A stretch of 64,000 nucleotides of DNA from an uncultured Draconibacterium sp. (GCA_947492175.1 CANLMQ010000016.1:62001-126000), one strand, 5' to 3'; counted from the stretch's first letter, positions 47,201 to 55,828 are shown. Numbers and translations: made by a program. The notes: generated by a model not told the origin, from the letters alone.

Positions 47201-49761
47201 TATTGGAATATGATACTGAAAACAATACGTTTTTAGTAACAGATACCGGTAACAGCCTGGAAAATACATTAAATGCAGCGGCAACACTAAAAGGAGACAG
47301 TATTCTTTTGGCAAAAGAGGACGGTTATGTTGCATACACTATCTCAACGAAAACGCTTGGCTCAGATGTGCTGTTAAAAGCGGCAGACGATTTCTTCCCT
47401 ACAGGAGTTATTTATCATGCTTCTTTAGGTAAATGTTTTGCAACTTATTCAAATGCAGCTAAAACAGCGTCTAAAGGTTCTGTTTTCGGTTCAACACTTA
47501 CAAAGGTTGCCGATTTTAGTGGTGTAGAAACAATGCCTTCTCTTTTGACGGATGTCGGGGCTTTGGATGAAAATGAGAAACCATTGCCAAACCTGGTAAA
47601 TGATATGCGTAACATCAATACATTCGAAAAAGCAAAAACCCAAACCGCCATTTACTTGGGGAAAAGCTATTTTACTGATCTTGAAAATAATTTTGATTTT
47701 TATCCCCGATATTTAGAACACTCTTCGTGGTTAATGTGGGATAAGAATTACACTTCCTGGGGCAATAAACGATTACATGCTTGTTATACAAATACGGTAG
47801 ATAAAGATTCTGTGGTTACCATTACTGTGGACGCAATTGATAACTACGGATTTTCGGCAACCCGTACATTCGACATAACAATTTTGCCGCATATTTATAA
47901 ACCGATTTTAAGAAATACGATTGCCGATACCATTGTGGAGGTTAGCAGTGCAGCTATTCAAATTTCATTAGCTGATTTATTTACTTTAACTCCGTCAAGT
48001 GGCGTTTCTTTTGAAAAAGCTGTTTCCGGAAATACCAATTCGGGCTTAGTGGCTACATCCATTGAAAACAATACGCTTTCATTATCTCTAACTCCCGGGA
48101 TGAAGGGGGAAGCATTAATAACAGTTAAAGGTTCTGCTGTTCATAGTAGCTATGGTGTTAAGTTTACCGAAACATCTTTTAAGATTATTGTTGTTGATAC
48201 GGAGGCTCCTTCTGCACCGACTAATCTTACGGGCGTATCCGCCGAAACAAGTATTGCCCTTTCATGGACTGCATCTACGGATAATGCGAATGTAACAGGA
48301 TATAAAATTTATCTCGACGGCGACTCAGTAAATACAGTTGCGAAAACAAATTATATGCTGAGCGGATTATGGCCGGCAACGGAACACAAGCTTGAGGTAG
48401 TAGCTTTTGATGAGGCAGGAAACACATCTGAAAAAGCAATGGTAATGGTCTCAACCATTAAAGATGTAAAAGCGCCAACAGTGCCGGTTATCTTATCTGC
48501 AGTGCCTGACGAAACCTCTATTTCCCTTTCGTGGAGAGCTTCAAAAGATAATGTAACCGCTGTAACGTATAGGATTTATGTCAATAATAAATCGAAATTC
48601 TATTTGAACAGAACAAGTTATACGATAACAGGTTTAACAATTGGTGCAGAGTATACTTTGGAGTTGGAAGCTGTAGATAATTTTGGAAATAGATCACAAA
48701 AATCAGAAATAACGGTTTCAACCATCGACAAATCTTCTCCATCTGTACCAACAAACCTTACTGCAGTACCTTCAGAAACAGCTATTGCTTTTTCGTGGGG
48801 CGCATCAACGGATAATGTAAATATAGCAGGCTATAATGTTTTCTTTAACGACGATTTTATAAATACGGTTGACGAAACAAATTATTCAGCAACAGGATTA
48901 AATTCCGGAAGTGAGTATGTTTTCGAAGTGGAAGCTATTGATCTTGTCGGGAACAAATCGGAAAGAGCGTTGCTAACTGTTGCTACTACCGACGAAACTG
49001 CTCCTTCGGTTCCTGAAGATTTGGTTGCCGAAGCCGGGGAAACAAGTATCTCCCTGTCATGGGCAGCACCGACAGATAATGTGGGAGTTGCAGGTTATAC
49101 TATTTACCAAGCTGGCATTAAATTAGGTACGGTTGCAGACGAAAGCTTTTCAGTAACCGGACTGATAATTGGAAATGAGTACTCGTTTGAAATAGAAGCA
49201 TTTGATGCTGCCGGAAATAAGTCGGAAAAAGCAGAAATATCAGTTTCAACCATTGATGAAACCACCCCAACAATTCCGGGAGATCTTGCTGCCGTACCTA
49301 CTGATAGCAGCGTTGCTCTTAGTTGGACAGCCTCAACTGACAATGTTGGCATAGCAGGTTATATTATTTATCTTAATGGCGACTCGATTGGAATTGAGAC
49401 AGAAACATCTTTCACTATTGACGATTTAGAAGATGGAACGGAATACACCTTTGAAGTGGAGGCTATTGACAGAGTCGGCAATAGGTCGACTAGAGCTTTG
49501 ATTACACATTCCACATTGGTAACTGGTCTGGAAACATTGGAGTCAGCCCGGTTGAATGTCTATCCTAATCCGTTCTCCAGTTTTATTACAATAGAAGCAG
49601 AAAGTGAAGGACGTGCAATTATTTATGATATGTCGGGAAAAGCGATGCTCCATGTTACTGTTAATGCTGGTAACAACCGGGTTGATACATCTGTTTTACC
49701 TAACGGTATTTATTTGTTAAAACAAGGAAGTTATACTGTTAAATTAATTAAAAAGTATTAG
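44242..49761 (+). CDS. giant T9SS-secreted multidomain surface protein (Ca-loop module + Ig-like + propeller-like + five FN3)
   Basis: The ATG at 44242 leads into a signal peptide (FLLASQLSRGQS), giving 1839 residues. The region about 230-510 repeats the module of the lipoprotein at 39723: ASRVIEYMPAPGQFTN, ISLGGFGGYVILGFD, KGNSFVAHL, and the loop DVNGDGIPNDGEWYE from Asp319. A bacterial Ig-like (BIG2) part follows around 520-700. A propeller-like stretch comes next (GEQILYVNNALIANPGK; ELAVYNNILLVAGQSNLAIY). Five fibronectin type III repeats (about 1316-1756) and a T9SS sorting domain (LNVYPNPFSSFITIEA ... NGIYLLKQG) complete it. It combines in one chain the domains of the three genes before it, so it is likely part of the same surface system. 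Confidence 0.8.
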   Translation: MKQKYFFSLVCLCFLLASQLSRGQSFSHKSNKEINRVRSTYEFKKALGFKDLFNYPEGYDTKAAIADSSNVTITFNSTDESHLKFLEYLYSKWSGQYFKYIIPAGAYGTDTLTVSVDYNGVTARALIISNITPTEVNDDSYTVDIGETLEMNLVKNDQPSAYLNKSSLEILGSTNFGAITNNNDGTLTYVNEGSTSNYSFEYFKYRIADTDGNYDTATVKINIHKNAYASRVIEYMPAPGQFTNEFIGQSNSAEKVLGKKGGMISLGGFGGYVILGFDQPVFNNPQNPYGVDFSVKGNSFVAHLYGVWTEPAAVRVMKDVNGDGIPNDGEWYELAGSDYYMSSTKKNVKMTYYNPHYDKRYTVPWKTNNGESGALLSNVFHQHSYYPDPFDFGCSKDSITYEGNVIKSTLDMSTPSYIEFYRAPIFGYCDSRGNSADLTKPQNPYFPDEKGKAADGFDISWAVDRNGNHVELDQIDFVKIYTAGNANAGWLGEWSSEVLGAAITTPDPDYVQQDYYLNYIGITQLKVLKGQTCQFEGFLFKNGRPVTEGTQKWWLKDSGVGTVDNTGLFTAVSNGETWLHFSQKEDISADSIRVQVVELEGVVIEMEGNSPLSAKSTSLIVGETISITAQATDNIGSVLNGSKSNRYAYETYTWTTSNSEIGTIYNGLFTGKKVGNTMVYAHSDSNPELSDSILVTVKKVPQLNPVNNPVKISYNNPVGEKTSGELFATGTNSTTYLNSVVSKYGLAKPVIEKNKLKCNFTEGVYGKDTLTFNLTSYKRDTTISVAFIYEPDGYEKGEQILYVNNALIANPGKSSLNAYSPNLDETTVIDDQFDSYAIKDVLVDGAFAFVSGDNFLNKYNLSTYEKTNSADLEGIGNGELAVYNNILLVAGQSNLAIYYKSDLTLCKNINLSGKIHSVQVAGDKAYVFLANEASNQLNSVAVVDLVLGTEESRTALSSAGIIPSTTLHKGTKFYITGTLAVSGNTAVLEYDTENNTFLVTDTGNSLENTLNAAATLKGDSILLAKEDGYVAYTISTKTLGSDVLLKAADDFFPTGVIYHASLGKCFATYSNAAKTASKGSVFGSTLTKVADFSGVETMPSLLTDVGALDENEKPLPNLVNDMRNINTFEKAKTQTAIYLGKSYFTDLENNFDFYPRYLEHSSWLMWDKNYTSWGNKRLHACYTNTVDKDSVVTITVDAIDNYGFSATRTFDITILPHIYKPILRNTIADTIVEVSSAAIQISLADLFTLTPSSGVSFEKAVSGNTNSGLVATSIENNTLSLSLTPGMKGEALITVKGSAVHSSYGVKFTETSFKIIVVDTEAPSAPTNLTGVSAETSIALSWTASTDNANVTGYKIYLDGDSVNTVAKTNYMLSGLWPATEHKLEVVAFDEAGNTSEKAMVMVSTIKDVKAPTVPVILSAVPDETSISLSWRASKDNVTAVTYRIYVNNKSKFYLNRTSYTITGLTIGAEYTLELEAVDNFGNRSQKSEITVSTIDKSSPSVPTNLTAVPSETAIAFSWGASTDNVNIAGYNVFFNDDFINTVDETNYSATGLNSGSEYVFEVEAIDLVGNKSERALLTVATTDETAPSVPEDLVAEAGETSISLSWAAPTDNVGVAGYTIYQAGIKLGTVADESFSVTGLIIGNEYSFEIEAFDAAGNKSEKAEISVSTIDETTPTIPGDLAAVPTDSSVALSWTASTDNVGIAGYIIYLNGDSIGIETETSFTIDDLEDGTEYTFEVEAIDRVGNRSTRALITHSTLVTGLETLESARLNVYPNPFSSFITIEAESEGRAIIYDMSGKAMLHVTVNAGNNRVDTSVLPNGIYLLKQGSYTVKLIKKY

Positions 49762-49782
49762 ATTTTCAGTTCGTAAAACAGG

Positions 49783-49819
49783 AAGTCGGTTATCTTTCAT
49801 AGGTAGCCGACTTTTTTTG
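49783..49819 (+). terminator. rho-independent terminator after the giant surface protein
   Basis: An 11-pair stem (AGTCGGTTATC with GGTAGCCGACT, two G-U pairs) and a seven-base loop are followed by T7. It lies 22 bases after the stop codon. Confidence 0.82.
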
Positions 49820-50096
49820 TCAATTATAGGAGCAGTAGTATTATCTCAAAATGCAGATTAAATTAAAATAGGGGTACTATTGAAGAATATTTACCACTGA
49901 TTTGGATTCAAATTTTTACAGCTTAGATGCAACTATATCAAGCTCTTGAGGCATAAGACGATAGTTTCTTGCGTGTTATGTTGTTTTCTGAAACATTCAA
50001 AAAAGGCTTATTGAAAGTCGGATCAAATGGGGTAGGGTATCTTTCCATATTTTTACTAAAGAAGACCCTATTGGTAAAATATAGTGAGGGAGTTTC
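49820..50096. other. intergenic stretch with no gene seen
   Basis: The stretch is AT-rich and lies between two convergent terminators. An open frame on the minus strand continues into the first tRNA gene and is rejected as coding. I see no repeats or operators. Confidence 0.5.
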
Positions 50097-50129
50097 AAAA
50101 AAAAAGCTTCCCAAAAATGAGAAGCTTTT
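50097..50129 (-). terminator. rho-independent terminator of the tRNA-Asp cluster
   Basis: AAAAGCTTC (50102-50110) and GAAGCTTTT (50121-50129) form a nine-pair stem. Read on the minus strand, it ends in a run of T residues. Confidence 0.8.
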
Positions 50130-50130
50130 G

Positions 50131-50204
50131 CGGTGACGACGAGACTCGAACTCGCGACCCTCGGCGTGACAGGCCGATATTCTAACCAACTGAACTACGC
50201 CACC
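50131..50204 (-). tRNA. tRNA-Asp (GTC), copy 3 in transcription order
   Basis: The reverse complement starts GGTGGCG and ends CGTCACC plus G. It forms a seven-pair acceptor stem, the D arm, an anticodon loop CTGTCAC with anticodon GTC, and the T arm GGGTCGCGAGTTCGAGTCTC. The 74 bases do not encode CCA. Confidence 0.97.
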
Positions 50205-50240
50205 ATGTTATGTGATGTTCATTAAATAAATAAAAAAAAG

Positions 50241-50314
50241 CGGTGACGACGAGACTCGAACTCGCGACCCTCGGCGTGACAGGCCGATATTCTAACCAAC
50301 TGAACTACGCCACC
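50241..50314 (-). tRNA. tRNA-Asp (GTC), copy 2
   Basis: The 74 bases are identical to the two flanking copies and have the same GTC anticodon. The spacers of 36 bases on both sides are short and AT-rich, so the three genes are very likely one transcript. Confidence 0.97.
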
Positions 50315-50350
50315 ATTGCTATATGATGTTTATTTAATAAAGAAAAAAAG

Positions 50351-50424
50351 CGGTGACGACGAGACTCGAACTCGCGACCCTCGGCGTGACAGGCCGATAT
50401 TCTAACCAACTGAACTACGCCACC
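50351..50424 (-). tRNA. tRNA-Asp (GTC), copy 1 (promoter-proximal)
   Basis: The sequence is the same 74 bases as the other two copies. It is nearest the predicted promoter at 50483-50512 and so is the first gene of the cluster. Confidence 0.97.
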
Positions 50425-50482
50425 CTATTTTCTATTTTAATGAACTCCCTTTGTCATCGTGTTACCGTTTCAAAAGGTGATG

Positions 50483-50512
50483 CAAATATATACTTTCTTT
50501 TTTTTCCTGCAA
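50483..50512 (-). promoter_or_regulatory. promoter of the tRNA-Asp cluster
   Basis: On the minus strand TTG (50510-50512), a 19-base spacer and TATATTTG (50483-50490) match the Bacteroidota promoter consensus. It lies about 58 bases before the first tRNA gene. Confidence 0.65.
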
Positions 50513-50583
50513 TACAAAAAATAAATTTTTTGAAAAAAATATTATGTTCTGAAAATCAGACACTTAGAAGGATTGTGGCTTGT

Positions 50584-51507
50584 TTAAGAGTGGCTTACTT
50601 GTACTAAATTACTCATATTGAGTACTTTTTCTCCACCCCAGCGATAAGCAAGAAGCTTCCCAGTACCCGTTACACACGAATCTACGCAACAAATATTTGG
50701 TTTTATAATATGTGGTCCCTTGCCTCTGCAGTAATGTCCGAAGAAAATTATTGGATCATTATCGGGATATGGATAAGTTGTTGGCCTAATTTCTGCAGGA
50801 ACCGTATATTTGGGTAATGTATATTTACTTTCAAACGATAACTCATTAAATGATTTATCTCCTGCTCCGTTCCACCAGCACATCCGAATCGATCTTGGTG
50901 AAACGCCTTTGTTATTTACCACGTGCAAGTCGCTTGGCATTTTTAGACTTACTCCTTTTGTAAGTAACCAAACACTTTTGGCAATTTCCGAGTCAGGCTT
51001 TTTATGAATGGTTCGAAATACCTTTTTTCTGATTCTTCCATCTTCATATATTGATCTGGCTACTTCAATCGCTTTTTCTTCCCAGCAAGCATGAACAACC
51101 CGGATTCCTCCTAAATCTAAATACAAGGGTAAACTTCGCATCCAGGCAAGATCTTCTTTCCATGTCAACGATCCGGACGAGTACTCGTTTATGGTTTTAA
51201 AAAGAGATAAAAAATATTTGCTGGGTTTAGTAACCAACTGTACGCCCTGCTTGTCTTTTAAATGAAAGATGATAGCATTAATCTCATGATTTCCCAGTAT
51301 GGCTAAAGCATTTCCTTTTTCAACCATAGAGCGTATTATCTTTATGGTTTTTCTAATTTCGGGGCCTCTATTAATAAAATCGCCCACAAAAACAGCCTTA
51401 CGCTCTGGATGGGAAAAACTTCCGTTTGTTTTTACATACCCCATTTTAAGCAGTAGCTTTTTTAGTAATGAGGCATGTCCGTGAACATCGCCAATAATAT
51501 CGTACAT
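50584..51507 (-). CDS. metallophosphoesterase (calcineurin-like, PrpE/ApaH-type)
   Basis: The ATG at 51507 (MYDIIGDVHGH) is preferred over a TTG two codons upstream. The 307-residue protein shows the metallophosphatase motifs in order: IIGDVHGH near the N-terminus, FVGDFINRGPE, LGNHEINA and, later, HACWEE and FFGHYCRG. These supply the Asp, His and Asn ligands for two metal ions. Diadenosine tetraphosphatase and protein-phosphatase members share them, so the substrate cannot be named. It stands alone on the minus strand. Confidence 0.85.
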   Translation of the reverse strand: MYDIIGDVHGHASLLKKLLLKMGYVKTNGSFSHPERKAVFVGDFINRGPEIRKTIKIIRSMVEKGNALAILGNHEINAIIFHLKDKQGVQLVTKPSKYFLSLFKTINEYSSGSLTWKEDLAWMRSLPLYLDLGGIRVVHACWEEKAIEVARSIYEDGRIRKKVFRTIHKKPDSEIAKSVWLLTKGVSLKMPSDLHVVNNKGVSPRSIRMCWWNGAGDKSFNELSFESKYTLPKYTVPAEIRPTTYPYPDNDPIIFFGHYCRGKGPHIIKPNICCVDSCVTGTGKLLAYRWGGEKVLNMSNLVQVSHS

Positions 51508-51705
51508 AACCAAGTATAAGTCTGGCTAAAGTAAAAAAAATTGCTGTCCGTAATTCTAAAAAGTAACTATTTTCTCCTTTAACTATTCTTCGATGCCCAA
51601 ACAAGTATAAGAGATCAAGATTATGGTCATTAAAATTAGACTGTAAATAGGAGTGTGTAATTGAATAAGCAGCTTGTTTTGGTGATTTGTACCGGAATGA
51701 ATTGA

Positions 51706-51740
51706 AGAAAAAAGCCACTCATTTTAAAATGAGTGGCTTT
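51706..51740 (-). terminator. rho-independent terminator after the sugar transporter gene
   Basis: A perfect palindrome (AAAGCCACTCATTTT and its inverse, 51711-51740) is followed by T residues on the minus strand. It closes the galT-transporter unit. Confidence 0.8.
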
Positions 51741-51803
51741 GCGGGATAATCCCGAATTGATTTATATTAAGTCCTGAATAATCCAGGCTACTCAATACCT
51801 TAA

Positions 51804-53099
51804 TTATGCTTCTACACCATCGGCACGTTTGTGTACTTTACTACCTATAAGAGCATAATACAACAAATATGCAAGAGATGCCACTATCAACCAGTAGCTT
51901 GATAAATAATCTTTGGTGATATCTGCAAGTAATCCTTGTAATGCAGGAACAATTCCACCACCACAAACCATTACCATAAATATACCAGATGCAGCAGCCA
52001 AATATTTACCTAAACCTTCAACAGCAAGGTTGAAAATACCACCCCACATAATAGATGTTGAAAGTCCAACAAGTACTAATAACATAGCGTTAACCGGTAC
52101 ATTTGCCAGTCCGAATGAAATCATCCCTGTGGCTGATCTTTGCAAAACAGGAAGGCCTACTTGCATTGTAGTTGGTAAGAAAATTGCCAATATAACCAAA
52201 ACAAGTCCTAAGCCAGAAGCAAAAGTAAGCATGGCTTTACTCGAAATTTTATGTCCCAATGCGGCACCTGTTAATCTTCCAATCAACATTAAGAACCAAT
52301 AAGTTCCAGCTACGCTACCTGCGATAGTTTTTCCTACTGTTGGAACATCAGAAAGCCATAAATTTAACATTCCAGGTACACCAACCTCAACTCCCACATA
52401 AACAAAAATGGCAATGGCTCCCATAACAAAATGAGAAAATTTCATTGCACCACCCATAAGGTTTTTCATTGGTTCTGAAGCATGTTCTATTCCTGGTTCC
52501 GGAATTTTTACCATCGCCAATACCACGAAAATAGTTGCAAATACACCCATTGCAATATACATTACAGGGAATACGTCGGTTATTCTTGCACTGGCAGCTT
52601 CGCCAATTAAAATACCAACAAATGCAGGAGTAAAGGTTGCCATTACAGAGTTGAATGAACCACCAACTTGAATTAGCTGGTTACCTTTATTACCACCACC
52701 ACCTAAAGTGTTAAGCATAGGATTAACCACAGTATTTAACAAAGTCATAGAGAAACCTGCAACAAATGCACCCAACAGATAAACAGTAAATGCTGAAGTT
52801 TCGCTTGCGTAACCTGAAAGGTACTGTATTCCAATTCCTACAAAGCCAATTACGATGGCGAGTAAAGCTGTCTTCTTATAACCTATTCTTTGTAATAAGA
52901 GTCCTCCGGGAATTCCCATAACGGCATAGGCGATAAAGTTAGCCATGTTACCTAAGAGACCTTGAAAGTTACTAACACCAAATTGGTCTTTCAACACAAC
53001 TCCCATTGGCGCTGCAAGGTTGGTAACGAATGAAATCATACCAAACAGCAGAATCATCATAAAGATAGGAACTGCGAAATTTTGTTTTTTAGTTTCCAT
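51804..53099 (-). CDS. MFS sugar transporter (FucP-like), probably galactose uptake
   Basis: This 431-residue protein has about twelve membrane helices and looks like the FucP/glucose-galactose symporter group. Typical pieces are MGIPGGLLLQRIGYKK after helix 2, the long fourth-to-fifth helix loop with NTVVNPMLNTLGG, and PVNAMLLVLVGLSTSIMWGGIFNLAVEGLGK late in the chain. It begins 26 bases downstream of galT and on the same strand. Galactose is the likely substrate because of this linkage. Confidence 0.85.
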   Translation of the reverse strand: METKKQNFAVPIFMMILLFGMISFVTNLAAPMGVVLKDQFGVSNFQGLLGNMANFIAYAVMGIPGGLLLQRIGYKKTALLAIVIGFVGIGIQYLSGYASETSAFTVYLLGAFVAGFSMTLLNTVVNPMLNTLGGGGNKGNQLIQVGGSFNSVMATFTPAFVGILIGEAASARITDVFPVMYIAMGVFATIFVVLAMVKIPEPGIEHASEPMKNLMGGAMKFSHFVMGAIAIFVYVGVEVGVPGMLNLWLSDVPTVGKTIAGSVAGTYWFLMLIGRLTGAALGHKISSKAMLTFASGLGLVLVILAIFLPTTMQVGLPVLQRSATGMISFGLANVPVNAMLLVLVGLSTSIMWGGIFNLAVEGLGKYLAAASGIFMVMVCGGGIVPALQGLLADITKDYLSSYWLIVASLAYLLYYALIGSKVHKRADGVEA

Positions 53100-53125
53100 A
53101 ATAAATTACTATTGATTTTAAGTAG

Positions 53126-54172
53126 TTAAAAATTATTTTTAAAATGAATTTTTGAAAGTTCTCGTAACCGTTTAGCAGCTCCTTCTGCTGTAATATCACG
53201 TTGCGGAGTACCCAACATTTCGTAACCAACCATAAATTTCTTTACGGTTGCCGAACGTAAAAGCGGTGGATAAAAATGCATGTGTAAATGCCATTCCGGA
53301 TGATCTTCTCCATCGCACGGAGCCTGGTGTAAGCCTGCAGAGTACGCAAACGATGTTTCGAACAAGTTATCATACATTACTGTTAGTTGCTTGTAAATAT
53401 CTGCAAGATCGGTTTTCTCAGCATCGCTCAGTTGAAGAATGTTTTGCACCGGACGCTTGCTTATTATCATTGCTTCGAACGGCCAAATTGCCCAAAATGG
53501 AATTAGTGCCACAAACGAATCGTTTTGGGCAAGCAACCGAACTTCTTTTTCAAGTTCTGCTTTTACATAGTTGAACAAAAGTGTAGTACCATGCTTTTCG
53601 AAATAAGCTTTTTGGGTTTTACTTTCTTTAGCAGGTTCAGTAGGAATTCCTTTAGACGACCATATTTGACCGTGAGGGTGGGGGTTTGAACAACCCATAA
53701 TTGCCCCTTTGTTTTCAAAAATCTGTACGTAATTAATGTTTGGATTACTACCGAGTTTGGTATACTGTTCGCACCAAACATCTACTACTTTTCTAATGTC
53801 TTCCACTTCCATTTCGGGAATGGTAAGACTATGATCGTCGCTAAAACAAATTACTTTACAAATTCCGCTTTCACTTTGCGCCTGAAAAAGTTCACCTTCA
53901 TCAATTCCTCCATCCGGAGTATCGGTTAAAAGTGCACTAAAATCGTTTGTAAATACAAAGGTTCCTTTGTAATCGGGATTGCGTTTCCCACCTGCTCTTT
54001 CGTTTCCGGCACACAGGTAACAATCAGGATCGTATTTAGGACGTTCAGCAACAACTGTTTTTTCGACCTGCCCTTGCCACGGACGTTTTGAACGGTGAGG
54101 AGACACCAAAATCCAATCGCCGGTTAACGGATTATATCTTTTATGAGGATGGTCTTCAATATTAAAACTCAT
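53126..54172 (-). CDS. galT: galactose-1-phosphate uridylyltransferase
   Basis: The 348-residue enzyme transfers UMP from UDP-glucose to galactose-1-phosphate in the Leloir pathway. The active-site HPH motif is present in CSNPHPHGQIW, the zinc-site cysteines in DCYLCAGNERAGG, and the C-terminal histidines in EHPEWHLHMHFYPP. Length is as expected. It lies downstream of galK with its own possible -7 box, and upstream of the sugar transporter. Confidence 0.96.
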   Translation of the reverse strand: MSFNIEDHPHKRYNPLTGDWILVSPHRSKRPWQGQVEKTVVAERPKYDPDCYLCAGNERAGGKRNPDYKGTFVFTNDFSALLTDTPDGGIDEGELFQAQSESGICKVICFSDDHSLTIPEMEVEDIRKVVDVWCEQYTKLGSNPNINYVQIFENKGAIMGCSNPHPHGQIWSSKGIPTEPAKESKTQKAYFEKHGTTLLFNYVKAELEKEVRLLAQNDSFVALIPFWAIWPFEAMIISKRPVQNILQLSDAEKTDLADIYKQLTVMYDNLFETSFAYSAGLHQAPCDGEDHPEWHLHMHFYPPLLRSATVKKFMVGYEMLGTPQRDITAEGAAKRLRELSKIHFKNNF

Positions 54173-54212
54173 CTGAAATTCAATGTCAGTTAAAATTTAG
54201 GCCAAAAAGAAC

Positions 54213-54265
54213 AACTTATCCCGGTTTAATACCGGGATAAGTCAATAATTTCCGCCCCAAAGATA
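54213..54265 (-). promoter_or_regulatory. possible galT promoter and 5'-leader hairpin
   Basis: On the minus strand TATCTTTG (54258-54265) fits the -7 box. It is followed by a perfect ten-pair hairpin (TTATCCCGGT and ACCGGGATAA, 54216-54240) before the galT start. The hairpin lacks a T run, so attenuation or mRNA stability is as likely as termination. Confidence 0.4.
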
Positions 54266-54386
54266 AAATATCATATTAAATAGCGAGCTTTTAACAGCTT
54301 TTTTTTATTAATACAAGTAAAGTGCTTCTCTATGTATTTTAGTTTTAATGCTATTAAAGCAATCGCTTATTTTGTTATTCGCACAA

Positions 54387-54409
54387 CAAAATACCGGCAG
54401 AAACCGGTA
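54387..54409 (-). terminator. possible terminator after galK
   Basis: On the minus strand TACCGG and CCGGTA form a six-pair stem with a six-base loop, followed by TTTTG. The stem is short, so readthrough into galT is possible. Confidence 0.4.
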
Positions 54410-54424
54410 AATTTGTCTTATTTG

Positions 54425-55714
54425 TTATAACTCAAGTTTTATAGATCCTTTGGCTCTTATAAATAACTTATGGCATGTTCCTTTTCCATAAACATGTTCC
54501 AGCGTATTTACATATTCTTCTAATTTATCCTGAGGAACAAACGCCTGAATTGTACCGCCAAATCCACCGCCGTGTACACGCCATGCACCCGAACCTTTTA
54601 AGATCATTTCGCTAAGGGCAAGTGCCAAAGAAACAACTTGTTCATCTTTATGAACTACATCAAAAATATTCTGATTGTACATGTATGAACTGTAGCCTGA
54701 TTCTACCACCATCTTTAAAAAGGCATTAAAATCGTTGTTTTCCAATGCTTCTACTTGTTTTACCACGCGAGCATTGTCGCCCTGGAAATGATAAGCACGA
54801 AGAATAGCTCTGTCGCCTGTTTTTTCGCGAATAGCAGGAATTTTATCAACGATTTCTTCCAATGTTACTTCACGTAAAACATTGGCACCTAACTCAGCAG
54901 CTACTGATTTCATTTCAGTTGGCAAAGATGCATATTCTGCCTGTGAAGCAGGATCATCGTGACCACCGCCAACATCGGTAATAACAAGTGAGAATCCGGT
55001 TGAAACAAAATCAAAATCAACCTCTTTTACAATAGGATTTGCAGGGTCTTTAAAATCGATGGTAATTAATCCACCAACTGCGCAGGCAGTCTGATCCATT
55101 AGACCGCATGGTTTTCCAAAGTAATTGTTTTCACTCCACTGACCTATGATTGCATTCTCAACCGCATCCATTTTGCCATCGTTAAACAATTCACTTAAAA
55201 TAGCACCAATTAATACCTCGAAAGAAGCCGACGAACTTAATCCCGAACCTTTGGGAACACGACCTTCGATACATGCATCAAAACCTCCAATTGTATATCC
55301 GTTTTCCTGCATTTTTGCGGCAATACCTTTTACCAATGAAGTAGACGTATAAAATTCAGCTTCGTTGGGAGTAAAATCGGTTAGCTCAACCTGAAACTCA
55401 GGATAACCGGCCGATTTAATCCGAATTGTATTGGTTCCGTTTGGAGCAGCCACAGCAATATTGTCCAGGTTTACGGCACCTGCAAGAACACGGCCATAGT
55501 TATGATCGGTATGGTTACCACCAATTTCAGTACGTCCGGGCGAACTAAACAATGATACATCATCGGCACCAAATGTCTTTTCAAATTCACTCATCAAATC
55601 AGCGTACCGTTCTGCTTGCTCTTTTAAAGTTGTGGCATCGGTTCCGTATAATTCCTGAAATAAGGGATTGTTTCCCCCGTTAATTTTCTCAATTAAGGTT
55701 TTAATTTTTGTCAT
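54425..55714 (-). CDS. galK: galactokinase
   Basis: This 429-residue GHMP kinase phosphorylates galactose at C1. It has the substrate motif GRTEIGGNHTDHNYG, the ATP motif PKGSGLSSSASFEVL, catalytic Asp in GLMDQTACA and the C-terminal motif VHGGGFGGTIQAFV. In the first motif the usual GEH is GNH, with Asn for the sugar-binding Glu. This variant is frequent in galactokinases from anaerobes. The operator candidate at 55797 lies over its probable transcription start. Confidence 0.95.
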   Translation of the reverse strand: MTKIKTLIEKINGGNNPLFQELYGTDATTLKEQAERYADLMSEFEKTFGADDVSLFSSPGRTEIGGNHTDHNYGRVLAGAVNLDNIAVAAPNGTNTIRIKSAGYPEFQVELTDFTPNEAEFYTSTSLVKGIAAKMQENGYTIGGFDACIEGRVPKGSGLSSSASFEVLIGAILSELFNDGKMDAVENAIIGQWSENNYFGKPCGLMDQTACAVGGLITIDFKDPANPIVKEVDFDFVSTGFSLVITDVGGGHDDPASQAEYASLPTEMKSVAAELGANVLREVTLEEIVDKIPAIREKTGDRAILRAYHFQGDNARVVKQVEALENNDFNAFLKMVVESGYSSYMYNQNIFDVVHKDEQVVSLALALSEMILKGSGAWRVHGGGFGGTIQAFVPQDKLEEYVNTLEHVYGKGTCHKLFIRAKGSIKLEL

Positions 55715-55796
55715 AATTTTCTATTTGATTTTCTATTTCATTTTTACTTTCCTAGCTCAGTTTAACAACCTGTTAGATTTAATAATTTTAAATTAC

Positions 55797-55828
55797 CAAC
55801 TGGTAGGTACTGGTTGGTTGCAAATATA
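55797..55828 (-). promoter_or_regulatory. galK promoter with overlapping GntR operator candidate
   Basis: On the minus strand TATATTTG (55821-55828) is a -7 box. The 18 bases CAACTGGTAGGTACTGGT (55797-55814, + strand) lie just downstream of it, at the expected start point of transcription. The same 18 bases recur inverted beside gntR. Binding here would block galK transcription. Confidence 0.6.

Noticed and set aside
49938..50189. 83-codon minus-strand frame
   Set aside because: It begins inside the tRNA-Asp gene (the product starts with translated tRNA sequence), so it is not a real protein.
50353..50607. 84-codon plus-strand frame
   Set aside because: Its beginning is the antisense of a tRNA-Asp gene and it extends into the end of the metallophosphatase gene.
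51446..51718. 90-codon minus-strand frame overlapping the metallophosphatase start
   Set aside because: It shares its 3' part with a secure gene in another frame and shows no domain.
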